NCBI GenBank assembly: GCA_007126855.1
Contig: SLAK01000277.1
Coordinates: 1-7,360, forward strand
Length of the DNA: 7,360 bases
Direction: 5' to 3'
Source: Dehalococcoidia bacterium
GTDB taxonomy: Bacteria; Chloroflexota; Dehalococcoidia; Tepidiformales; Tepidiformaceae
The first letter of the stretch is position 1. Each line of letters begins with the position of its first letter. The notes beneath the pieces were generated by a model. That model did no database searches. It saw nothing but the letters and a program-made list of their open reading frames with translations, and had not been told where the DNA came from. The position numbers and the translations under genes were made by a program. Positions 1 to 5,516 of the stretch are shown here, one piece after another.

Positions 1-999
1 GCGAAGGTGCTGAGCGAGGGCATCGGCTTCGTCGGCGACGTTGCGCGGCTGAAGTTGACCTATGACCAGCCGGCGGATGATGCCCGCACGACTGTCATCG
101 CGAAGGTGCCGACGGCGAACGAGGGCTTCCGGCGGCTGGGACAGGCCTTTGGCTTCTTCCAGAAGGAAATCGGCTTCTACCGGGAGGTTGCGCCGACGCT
201 GGACCTGAGCATCCCGCGGGCGCTGTACCTGGGCGACGAGCCGGAAGCGGGCAACTACATCCTGCTGCTGGAAGACCTGGACCCGATGCGGCCGGGCGAC
301 CAGCTTGCTTCCTGCTCGCTGGAGGAGGCGGAGATGGCGCTGCGCGAGGCCGCGCGGCTGCACGCCTTCTGGTGGGAACACCCGCGGCTGCCGGAATTTT
401 CGTCGTGGTTGCCTGGGGTGGGGGACCCCTATTTTGGCCTCCTGGAGCAGGGCTACCAGGATGCGTTGCCCCACTTCGCGCAGAATTTTGGACACCTGGT
501 GGACGACCGGATCGTCGAGCTTGCCGAGGACTTCGGGGGACGCTATCACGAGGCCGTGCAAGCCGGGCCGGCCCGCGGTAGCCAGACATTCATCCATGGC
601 GACTTCCGGCTGGACAACATGATGTTCGGCGATGGCGCCGAGACGCCGCGGCTGGTGGTGCTGGACTGGCAGTTGCCGTTCCGCGCGAACGGCCTGTGGG
701 ACGTGGTGTACTTCCTGGGAGGCAATTTCCCGCCGGAGTGGCGCCGGGAGCACGAGGAGCACCTGCTGCGCGTCTACCACGACGCGCTGGTCGAGAACGG
801 GTTAAGCGCCTATTCGTTCGACCGGTGCGTGGACGACTACCGAGCCTGCGGGCTGGTACTGGTCGGCTACCTGGTGACCGGCGCGAAGGATATCGACCCA
901 TCGAGCTTCAACGATCGCGGTCAAACGCTGTTCGAGACGATGTTCAACCGCTATTCGACGGCGATCATGGACCTGGAGTCGTGGCGCTATCTGCCTTGA
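1..999 (+). CDS. Phosphotransferase, APH/EcKinase-like kinase fold (5' partial)
   Basis: The reading frame is open to the left edge, so the N-terminus is missing. A GTG at position 7 is in frame but lies in conserved glycine-rich N-lobe sequence and is unlikely to be the start. Counting from that GTG, the protein shows an N-lobe lysine in VIAKVP (K33, probable ATP contact), a hinge-like stretch LLLEDL near residue 87, the catalytic loop HGDFRLDN (H197, D199, N204) and the metal-binding DWQ (D220), followed by a helical C-lobe. HxDxxxxN followed by DWQ is the signature of aminoglycoside-phosphotransferase-like and EcKinase (DUF1679/CHK) kinases. These phosphorylate small-molecule hydroxyl groups using ATP in the cytoplasm. 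The substrate cannot be read from the sequence, and antibiotic resistance should not be assumed. The last 13 bases overlap the tail of the opposing XRE regulator gene. The family call is firm; the function is open. Confidence 0.9.
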   Translation, partial: AKVLSEGIGFVGDVARLKLTYDQPADDARTTVIAKVPTANEGFRRLGQAFGFFQKEIGFYREVAPTLDLSIPRALYLGDEPEAGNYILLLEDLDPMRPGDQLASCSLEEAEMALREAARLHAFWWEHPRLPEFSSWLPGVGDPYFGLLEQGYQDALPHFAQNFGHLVDDRIVELAEDFGGRYHEAVQAGPARGSQTFIHGDFRLDNMMFGDGAETPRLVVLDWQLPFRANGLWDVVYFLGGNFPPEWRREHEEHLLRVYHDALVENGLSAYSFDRCVDDYRACGLVLVGYLVTGAKDIDPSSFNDRGQTLFETMFNRYSTAIMDLESWRYLP

Positions 1000-1796
1000 G
1001 CCGCTTCGTGCAGCGCCGCCGCCGTCGCCTCGTCGGCGGGGAAAAAGGCTTCGACCGAGAGCTCGGCGACGGTGATGTCGAGGGCGGTGCCGAAGGTGGC
1101 GACGGTGCTGAAGAAACGCAGCTCGCCGCCGCTGTCACTGCGGAGCACGAGCGGGACGAAGAGGCGACCGGCGGTGTCGCCGGGATGCATGTGGCTGTCG
1201 TGGACACCGGGATAGCTGCGGAGCTCAGCCGCGAGTTCGCTGAGGGCCGGGTCAGCCGATACGGCGATCTCGCGATGGAGGCGGTCGAGCAGGTGGGCGC
1301 TGTACTCGGGCAGGTTGGCAATGCGGGGCGCCAGGCCGTGGGGGTGGAGGCTGATGCGGAGCGCGTTCGCGGGCGGTTGGAGCAGTTCGGGGGCGACGCC
1401 GGTGCTCAGCACAGTCATCGCCGGGCGGTTCGCCGTGACAAGGTCCCAGTGGCGGTCGACGACGATGGCCGGGAAGGGTTCGTGGCCGCCCAGGATGGTG
1501 TCGAGCGCGGCGCGGATCGGGCCCATCTCGGCAGCCTCGAGCGGGGTGCTTGCGTACATGGGAGCGTAGCCGGCCGCCAGCAGGAGGTTGTTGCGCTCGC
1601 GCAGGGGGATGTCGAGGAAGCCGGCCAGGTGGTGCAGCAATTCGCGGCTGGGGTTCGAGCGGCCGGTTTCGACGAAGCTCAGGTGCCGCGCGGAGACGCC
1701 GGCGTCGAGGGCGAGGTCGAGCTGGCTGAGGCGCCGCCGCCTTCGCCATTCGCGTAGCAGTTCGCCTACGGAGCCGTGCTGGATTACGGCAGTCAT
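987..1796 (-). CDS. XRE-family HTH regulator with MmyB-like ligand-binding domain
   Basis: This is a 269-residue protein. Residues 11-66 form a Cro/C1-type helix-turn-helix (LLREWRRRRRLSQLDLAL, then VSARHLSFVETGRSNPSRELL), followed by the family-typical PLRERNNLLLAAGYAP segment. Residues from about 100 to 260 match the PAS-like MmyB-type sensor domain, with the recognisable phrases GPIRAALDTILGGHEPFPAIVVDRHWDLV and GELRFFSTVATFGTALDITVAELSVEAFFPAD. Length and layout are normal for this regulator class, which is common in Actinomycetota and Proteobacteria. The bound ligand is usually unknown; fatty-acid-like ligands have been suggested for relatives. The ATG has no Shine-Dalgarno sequence; a TACGAT box seven bases upstream points to leaderless expression. 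It is divergent from the SnoaL-like/membrane protein pair, so autoregulation and control of that pair is a reasonable inference. Its stop codon (TAG) lies inside the last codons of the opposing phosphotransferase gene. Confidence 0.93.
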   Translation of the reverse strand: MTAVIQHGSVGELLREWRRRRRLSQLDLALDAGVSARHLSFVETGRSNPSRELLHHLAGFLDIPLRERNNLLLAAGYAPMYASTPLEAAEMGPIRAALDTILGGHEPFPAIVVDRHWDLVTANRPAMTVLSTGVAPELLQPPANALRISLHPHGLAPRIANLPEYSAHLLDRLHREIAVSADPALSELAAELRSYPGVHDSHMHPGDTAGRLFVPLVLRSDSGGELRFFSTVATFGTALDITVAELSVEAFFPADEATAAALHEAAQGR

Positions 1797-1803
1797 GGCG
1801 GGA

Positions 1804-1832
1804 ATCGTAGCGCAGCGGTACGGGCGCGTCGC
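1804..1832 (-). promoter_or_regulatory. Probable leaderless promoter of the XRE regulator
   Basis: On the minus strand, TACGAT (1809 down to 1804) fits the TANNNT form of a -10 box. It is followed by seven bases and then the ATG at 1796, so transcription would start at or next to the start codon. Seventeen bases further upstream, GCGACG (1832 down to 1827) matches the -35 consensus only at three positions. No Shine-Dalgarno sequence precedes the ATG, which supports a leaderless mRNA. The call rests on geometry and is not verified. Confidence 0.45.
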
Positions 1833-1880
1833 TTACGCCGGAGGTAATCGCGGCCGTTCACAGGGGGCGCCACGCTGCCT

Positions 1881-1899
1881 GTGGAACAACCAGTTCCAC
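1881..1899. repeat. Perfect 7-5-7 inverted repeat upstream of the SnoaL-like gene
   Basis: GTGGAAC (1881-1887) and GTTCCAC (1893-1899) are perfect reverse complements around the spacer AACCA. The right arm ends directly at the Shine-Dalgarno GGAGG (1900-1904) of the SnoaL-like gene. As DNA it could be an operator for a dimeric regulator, most obviously the divergent XRE protein. As RNA it could fold into a hairpin beside the ribosome binding site. Nothing in the sequence decides between the two. Confidence 0.55.
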
Positions 1900-1911
1900 G
1901 GAGGAATCGCT

Positions 1912-2313
1912 ATGAACGAACTTGCGAAGACCATCGACATCTACCTGGACGCCTGGGTCGAGCCGGACGAGGACGGCCGCGCGGACTTGATCCGGCAGGC
2001 CTGGAAGCCGGATGGCCGCCTGGTGGACCCGCCGCTGACCGGCGAGGGTCATGCGCGCATCAGCCAGATGGCGGCGGCGCTGCAAAGCAACTTTCCCGGG
2101 CACGCGTTCCGGCGCGTGAGCGGCATCGACGAGCACCACGGGCAGTTCCGCTTTGCCTGGGAGCTGGTGGCGCCGGATGGGACGGTGGCTATGGCGGGCC
2201 TGGACGTCGGCGAAGTCGCGGAGGATGGCCGGCTGGTGAAGATCGCCGGCTTCATCGGGCCTCTGCCGGCCCTGGCCGGCGCACCACCGAAGGCGGGCGT
2301 CGACGCCATCTGA
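1912..2313 (+). CDS. SnoaL-like / NTF2-fold small protein
   Basis: This 133-residue protein starts at an ATG seven bases after a clear Shine-Dalgarno GGAGG (1900-1904). The frame is open far upstream, but this start is chosen because of the ribosome binding site and because family similarity begins here. The sequence has the alpha-beta layout of the SnoaL-like/NTF2 superfamily: an N-terminal helix (ELAKTIDIYLDAWVEPDEDGRADLI), a Trp-containing strand with D-x-R-L-V-D-P-P, a helix (ISQMAAALQSNFPGH), then strands FRRVSGIDEHHGQFRFAWELVAPDG and a final KIAGFIGPLP. Members are either small enzymes (cyclases, isomerases) or non-catalytic binding proteins. No catalytic set specific to a known enzyme is evident, so substrate and reaction are unknown. 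It probably forms an operon with the membrane protein that begins 15 bases after its stop and faces away from the XRE regulator. Confidence 0.88.
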   Translation: MNELAKTIDIYLDAWVEPDEDGRADLIRQAWKPDGRLVDPPLTGEGHARISQMAAALQSNFPGHAFRRVSGIDEHHGQFRFAWELVAPDGTVAMAGLDVGEVAEDGRLVKIAGFIGPLPALAGAPPKAGVDAI

Positions 2314-2328
2314 CCGGGAGGCCCAGCA

Positions 2329-2643
2329 GTGGACACCTTCGCGAACACCATGGGGCAACTGGCCTGGGGCGAGCTGAGCTGGCTGCCGGGCGTGGTGTTG
2401 GTGGCGCTTGGTGCGCTGCTGTTCGCCGCGGCTCTTGCCTGGCCCGCGGCGAGCCCCTCGGCCAGCATCCGTCTGGTGCTGCGGATACGGCGGCTCATCT
2501 GGGCACTGGTGCTGGCGCTGCTTGGCGCCGGGCTGGTGCTTCAGCAACCGGTGCTGGTGGTGGCGGCGCTGGTGTTCGGCTTCGAGGAGACGCTGGAGAC
2601 GGGCATCGTGCTCTACGCCCTGCGCCGCGACCCTGCGGCGTGA
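2329..2643 (+). CDS. Small integral membrane protein of unknown function
   Basis: This 104-residue protein starts at a GTG seven bases after GGGAGG (2316-2321); a later in-frame ATG at 2350 lacks such a site. It is very hydrophobic: a first membrane helix at about residues 19-39 and then a long hydrophobic stretch at about 56-86 that could form two more helices, separated by a basic loop (RLVLRIRRL). There is a short acidic segment FEETLE near residue 85 and a charged tail RRDPAA. I recognise no named family. The 15-base gap after the SnoaL-like gene suggests co-transcription and shared control by the divergent XRE regulator. It ends 23 bases before the convergent gene on the other strand, with no clear terminator between them. 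Confidence 0.75.
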   Translation: MDTFANTMGQLAWGELSWLPGVVLVALGALLFAAALAWPAASPSASIRLVLRIRRLIWALVLALLGAGLVLQQPVLVVAALVFGFEETLETGIVLYALRRDPAA

Positions 2644-2666
2644 ACTGGGCCGGACGGGAACGAGGC

Positions 2667-3053
2667 TTAGCCGGTGGTGCCGGTGCGCAGCTCTTCGCCG
2701 CAGGGTTCGCCGGGCAGGCAGCAGAGCTCGTCACCGCCCAGGATCGTCAGCAGGTCCCCATGCGGCTTGATGGACGTGATGGGGGCCTCTTCAACACGGG
2801 CAGGTTGGGGCGCTATCCACCACTGCCGGCGTGTGCCGTTCATCCGCGTGCGGAGCATGCCTTCGAGTGTCACCTCCCAGAGATCGACGGCGACGCGGCG
2901 GCCGCCGCGGTGGAAGTAGTAGGTGAACAGGTTCTCGAGGGAGCTGCGGACGACGGGCGTGAGGGCGAAGGTCCCATCGCGTTCGACGTTCACGCTTGCG
3001 TAGGCCAGGTGGTTTCCGGCCGTATCGGTAATGGCGGCGAACATCTCTTTCAT
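2667..3053 (-). CDS. Uncharacterised protein with C-terminal Cys-Cys-x5-Cys
   Basis: This is a 128-residue protein if translation starts at the ATG at 3053, which follows GGAG by six bases. A second in-frame ATG at 3080 (137 residues, preceded by AGGGG) is also possible; the choice is uncertain. I do not recognise the family. The N-terminal half looks like a beta-rich domain (MFAAITDTAGNHLAYASV, then GTFALTPVVRSSLENLFTYY), with Trp-rich strands RRVAVDLWEV and TRRQWWIAP. The end carries a Leu-rich strand (LLTILGG) and then C111, C112 and C118 in DELCCLPGEPCGEEL, which could bind a metal or form a disulphide. No signal peptide or membrane segment is seen. Codon use (G/C at third positions) fits a real gene and the frame is clean. 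It is divergent from the fluoride channel pair and convergent with the small membrane protein gene. Confidence 0.72.
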   Translation of the reverse strand: MKEMFAAITDTAGNHLAYASVNVERDGTFALTPVVRSSLENLFTYYFHRGGRRVAVDLWEVTLEGMLRTRMNGTRRQWWIAPQPARVEEAPITSIKPHGDLLTILGGDELCCLPGEPCGEELRTGTTG

Positions 3054-3099
3054 TCGATACTCCAGCGCTGCGATCCCCATGAGTACCCCTGGCTCGCAA

Positions 3100-3120
3100 C
3101 GGTACGGACGAAAAGTACCG
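3100..3120. repeat. 6-9-6 inverted repeat between the Cys-tail protein and crcB genes
   Basis: CGGTAC (3100-3105) and GTACCG (3115-3120) are reverse complements around an A-rich spacer. The repeat lies 19 bases upstream of the possible ATG at 3080 on the minus strand and overlaps a TTGACC element (minus strand, near 3132-3137) plus a TACCGT box that could form part of a promoter, though their spacing is not ideal. It could be an operator for the minus-strand gene. The remainder of the 3081-3311 gap holds a short GGCC-CTTC-GGCC hairpin (around 3151-3162) and no other clear element. Confidence 0.35.
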
Positions 3121-3311
3121 GCTGCACGGGTCAAACCGGCCCTCGTGGTAGGCCCTTCGGCCCAACTCGCCGGGCACACGTGGGCGCTTCACGGAAAGCA
3201 CCGCGAAGGCGGCCCCCCGCGGGCGGCTCGCTCGATTGCCTGTGATTCGATGCGCTGCCACGATGCAGCGGAACTTCGCGCCGGGGTTCCCGGCCGCTTA
3301 CCCGGGGAGCT

Positions 3312-3713
3312 GTGCCACCTTTTGCCAACGTCGCCGCTGTCGCCGCCGGGGGGATGATCGGCGCCTCTGCGCGCTATCTCATCCTGGTGGCGTGGCCGAA
3401 CCCGGACGCCGGCTTTCCGCATACCACGTTTGTCGAGAACATCGTGGGCGCCTTTCTCCTCGGTCTTTTCCTGATGCTGTTGCTGCACCGCTTGACCTGG
3501 CGGGTCGACCTCCGCCCGCTGGTGGCGACCGGGGCGCTCGGCTCGTTTACCACGTTCTCCGCGCTGACCGAGGAGGTCGTGGTGCTGGTAGACGAGGGGC
3601 GCGCCGCTGTGGCCGTGGCCTATGCGGTGGCGAGCGTCGCGCTGGGGTTGCTGGCAGCGGGGGCGGGCATCGTGCTCGGGCGGGGGCTCGGTACACGGGG
3701 GCAGCGCGCATGA
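3312..3713 (+). CDS. crcB: CrcB/Fluc fluoride channel subunit 1
   Basis: This is a 133-residue, four-helix membrane protein of the CrcB/Fluc family, which exports fluoride passively as a dual-topology dimer. Visible family marks are GGMIGASARY (residues 13-22), the polar-track asparagine in ENIVGAFLLG (N43) and GALGSFTTFSA (residues 74-84) at the broken third helix. The usual second Phe-box aromatic (TTFSTF in relatives) is replaced: here the stretch reads TTFSALTEE, with Leu in that position. The GTG start is the only conventional start upstream of the conserved GG motif after the in-frame stop at 3243. Its nearest purine-rich stretch (GGGGAG, 3304-3309) sits only two bases away, so initiation may be weak or start elsewhere (a CTG at 3255 is in frame). 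It overlaps the second crcB by ATGA, indicating coupled translation and a likely heterodimer. Confidence 0.92.
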   Translation: MPPFANVAAVAAGGMIGASARYLILVAWPNPDAGFPHTTFVENIVGAFLLGLFLMLLLHRLTWRVDLRPLVATGALGSFTTFSALTEEVVVLVDEGRAAVAVAYAVASVALGLLAAGAGIVLGRGLGTRGQRA

Positions 3714-4105
3714 CGACGCTGGCGGTTGTCGCTGTCTCGGGCGCGGCGGGCGCGGTGGCGCGCTACCTGGTGACCTACTGGGTGACGGTGCACCTGGAGC
3801 CGCGGTGGCCCTTCCCAACGCACGATGTGGACTGGGGCACGCACGCGGTGAACATCTCGGGGTCGCTGGCCATCGGGCTGCTGTTCGGGCTTGGCCTGGA
3901 CACGGTGTCGCCCGACCTGCCGCGGTATGCGATCGCGACGGGCTTCCTGGGCGCCTACACCACCTTTTCGACCTGGATGTACGAAAGCTGGCGCCTGTTC
4001 GAGGGCGGCCGCCGCTGGGCGCCGCTCTTCAACGCAGGAGGCGCGATGGTTGCGGGGATTGCGGCGACAGCGCTGGGGTTTGGGCTGGGCGCTGCGATCG
4101 TGTGA
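3710..4105 (+). CDS. crcB: CrcB/Fluc fluoride channel subunit 2
   Basis: This 131-residue protein is the partner of the preceding CrcB; its ATG overlaps the upstream TGA (ATGA at 3710-3713). Family marks are SGAAGAVARY (residues 10-19), HAVNISGSLAIGLLFG with polar-track N48, and GFLGAYTTFSTW (78-89) at the helix-3 break, with Trp where most relatives have the second Phe-box phenylalanine. The loop between helices 1 and 2 is longer than in subunit 1 and rich in Pro, Trp and charged residues (EPRWPFPTHDVDWG). Tandem, diverged crcB genes usually encode the two halves of a heterodimeric fluoride exporter that protects the cell from fluoride entering as HF. The two chains differ enough here to suggest specialised roles. 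No transcription terminator is evident before the tetR promoter about 20 bases downstream. Confidence 0.94.
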   Translation: MTTLAVVAVSGAAGAVARYLVTYWVTVHLEPRWPFPTHDVDWGTHAVNISGSLAIGLLFGLGLDTVSPDLPRYAIATGFLGAYTTFSTWMYESWRLFEGGRRWAPLFNAGGAMVAGIAATALGFGLGAAIV

Positions 4106-4122
4106 GCTCCGGGGATGGCTGC

Positions 4123-4151
4123 TTGCGCCGGGAATTCATCGACTGTAGAAT
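4123..4151 (+). promoter_or_regulatory. Probable leaderless promoter of the tetR-ABC operon
   Basis: TAGAAT (4146-4151) differs from the -10 consensus at one base. TTGCGC (4123-4128) lies exactly 17 bases upstream and keeps the TTG of the -35 box. The -10 box is followed by seven bases and then the ATG at 4159, so the transcript would begin at or beside the start codon. There is no Shine-Dalgarno sequence. The promoter is overlaid by the GAATTCA repeats, the arrangement expected for autorepression. Confidence 0.55.
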
Positions 4152-4170
4152 TCAACACATGATGAATTCA
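4132..4170. repeat. Three GAATTCA repeats at exact 16-base spacing (putative TetR operator)
   Basis: GAATTCA occurs at 4132-4138, 4148-4154 and 4164-4170, so the starts are exactly 16 bases apart. Each contains the palindrome GAATTC, and these are the only GAATTC sites I find in the window. The second and third copies also form a perfect 7-8-7 inverted repeat (GAATTCA 4148-4154 with TGAATTC 4163-4169). The array spans the promoter spacer, the -10 box and the first codons of tetR. An AT-rich, evenly phased set of palindromes in GC-rich DNA at this place is best explained as a repressor operator, most simply for the TetR protein encoded just downstream. Confidence 0.6.
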
Positions 4171-4785
4171 GCAACCCGCTCGGGCCGGCGCCCGGGAAGC
4201 CCTAACACTCGCGACGACATCCTCGCTGCCGCGCGGGAGACCTTTGCGGACGAGGGCTATGAGCGCGCGTCGCTGCGCCGCATCGCGAGCCGCGCAGGGG
4301 TGGACCCCGCGCTGATCACCCACTATTTCGGCTCCAAGGAAGGCCTCTTCGATGCCGCTATGTCGCTGCCGTTCGACCCCGAGGCAGTGGCCGGCGTTGT
4401 CTTCGGCCCGGGGCTCGATGGCGCCGGCGAGCGGCTGTGTTCTACCTTTCTTGGCCTCTGGGAAAGCGCTGACTATGGCAAGCAACTGCGCGGCGTGGTG
4501 CGAGCAGCCGCATCCGATGCCAGGGCCGCCAGCCGTCTGCGGCGTTTCTTAGAAGAGGAGATGGTGAGCGTGGCGGCCGGCCACATAGGGGCGGACCGGC
4601 CGCATTTGCGAGCGGAGCTGGCCGCTTCTCACCTGCTCGGGACAGCCCTGGCGCGCTACATCCTTGGGGTCGAGCCGCTAGCCACCATCCCACGGGAGGA
4701 ACTCGCGAGCTGGCTCGGGCCCGTCATCCAGCACTACCTCACGGGGGACCTGGAGTCCCCGGCGCCTGGCAAGGAGAAGCCATGA
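4159..4785 (+). CDS. TetR-family transcriptional repressor of the adjacent ABC exporter
   Basis: This is a 208-residue protein. The N-terminal TetR DNA-binding domain is clear: NTRDDILAAARETFADEGYERASLRRIASRAGVDPALITHYFGSKEGLF covers residues 16-64, with the helix-turn-helix at about 38-58 and a basic extension (SGRRPGS) before it. The C-terminal domain (about 75-195) is helical and resembles the TetR_C_16-type ligand/dimerisation domain (LRGVVRAAASDARAASRLRRFLEEEM, then AELAASHLLGTALARYILGVEPL). A second ATG follows immediately at 4162; either may be used. The gene overlaps the ATPase gene by ATGA, so regulator and transporter are translationally coupled. The layout resembles the mycobacterial Rv1219c-Rv1218c-Rv1217c regulator/efflux set, but that is an analogy from memory of gene order and domain type. 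It probably represses its own operon through the GAATTCA array; the ligand is unknown. Confidence 0.93.
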   Translation: MMNSATRSGRRPGSPNTRDDILAAARETFADEGYERASLRRIASRAGVDPALITHYFGSKEGLFDAAMSLPFDPEAVAGVVFGPGLDGAGERLCSTFLGLWESADYGKQLRGVVRAAASDARAASRLRRFLEEEMVSVAAGHIGADRPHLRAELAASHLLGTALARYILGVEPLATIPREELASWLGPVIQHYLTGDLESPAPGKEKP

Positions 4786-5516
4786 ACTACCAGACCTCAT
4801 CGTCACCAGTCTCGCTGCGCGGCCTGCGTGTGGTCCGCGGCGCAAGGGAGGTCATTCCTGGCCTCGACCTGGACATTCGCCCACACGCCGTTACGGGTCT
4901 GCTCGGGCCGAGCGGCTGCGGGAAGTCGACCCTGATGCGCGCGATCGTGGGTGTGCAGCAGATTGCGGGCGGGGAAGTCCGCGTGCTTGGCCACCCGGCC
5001 GGGAGCCCGCTGCTGCGCCGCCGCGTGGCCTATGTTACCCAGGCGCCATCGGTCTACGCGGACCTCAGTGTGCGGGAGAACCTCGATTACTTCCGGCGGG
5101 TCCTTGGGGCGCCGGCGACGGCGGTCGACCGGGTGATCGAGCTGGTCTCGCTCCAGGAGGCGGCGAACCAGGTCGGCGAGAGCCTTTCGGGCGGCCAGTT
5201 CGCACGCGTCTCGCTCGCTGTCGCGTTGCTCAATGCCCCCGACCTGCTGGTGCTCGACGAACCGACGGTTGGCCTCGACCCCGTGTTGCGGCGTGACCTG
5301 TGGCGTTCCTTTCACCGGCTTGCTGAAGCGGGGACGACGCTACTGGTTTCGAGCCATGTGATGGACGAGGCACTTCGCTGCGACGAGCTGCTGCTGATGC
5401 GCGAGGGCCGGCTGCTCGCCCACGAGCCGCCGGCGGAATTGTTGAAACGCACCGGGGCAGAGGATGTTGAGGCGGCGTTTCTCGGGCTGGTGGAAGAAGC
5501 GGAGCATGCGGCATGA
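4782..5516 (+). CDS. ABC transporter ATP-binding protein (drug/lipid exporter type)
   Basis: This 244-residue nucleotide-binding protein has all motifs in order: Walker A GPSGCGKST (42-50), Q-loop Q87, signature LSGGQ (135-139), Walker B LLVLDEP with catalytic E160, D-loop GLDP (164-167) and H-loop H192 in SSHVMDEA. The C-terminal tail is short and typical of ABC-2 exporters of the DrrA/CcmA-like group. It hydrolyses ATP on the cytoplasmic face to drive the permease encoded next. The ATG follows AAGGAG (4771-4776) by five bases and overlaps the tetR stop; its own stop overlaps the permease start. An intact motif set suggests an active enzyme. The exported substrate (drug, lipid or metabolite) cannot be read from the sequence. 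Confidence 0.95.
   Translation: MNYQTSSSPVSLRGLRVVRGAREVIPGLDLDIRPHAVTGLLGPSGCGKSTLMRAIVGVQQIAGGEVRVLGHPAGSPLLRRRVAYVTQAPSVYADLSVRENLDYFRRVLGAPATAVDRVIELVSLQEAANQVGESLSGGQFARVSLAVALLNAPDLLVLDEPTVGLDPVLRRDLWRSFHRLAEAGTTLLVSSHVMDEALRCDELLLMREGRLLAHEPPAELLKRTGAEDVEAAFLGLVEEAEHAA

Noticed and set aside
1..999. Antibiotic-resistance aminoglycoside kinase
   Set aside because: The catalytic motifs define only the kinase fold; the DWQ form is closer to EcKinase-type proteins and there is no resistance-gene context.
987..999. Frameshift or misassembly at the overlap of the phosphotransferase and XRE genes
   Set aside because: Both proteins end naturally, and short tail-to-tail overlaps are common in compact genomes.
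696..1757. A 353-codon open frame on the plus strand across the phosphotransferase tail and the XRE gene
   Set aside because: It lies antisense to a clear XRE regulator and out of frame with the kinase C-lobe. Its protein is Gly/Arg/Val-rich low-information sequence, as expected for a shadow frame in GC-rich DNA.
1881..3245. A 454-codon open frame on the plus strand
   Set aside because: It is frame-shifted relative to the SnoaL-like and membrane protein genes, runs antisense to the Cys-tail gene, and has no ribosome binding site or family-like motifs.
3081..3311. Fluoride riboswitch upstream of crcB
   Set aside because: I could not find the conserved segments or pseudoknot partners by eye; only an unrelated inverted repeat and a short GGCC hairpin are present.
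4132..4170. CRISPR array
   Set aside because: The repeat unit is only seven bases with nine-base spacers and three copies, far too short for CRISPR; its promoter position fits an operator.
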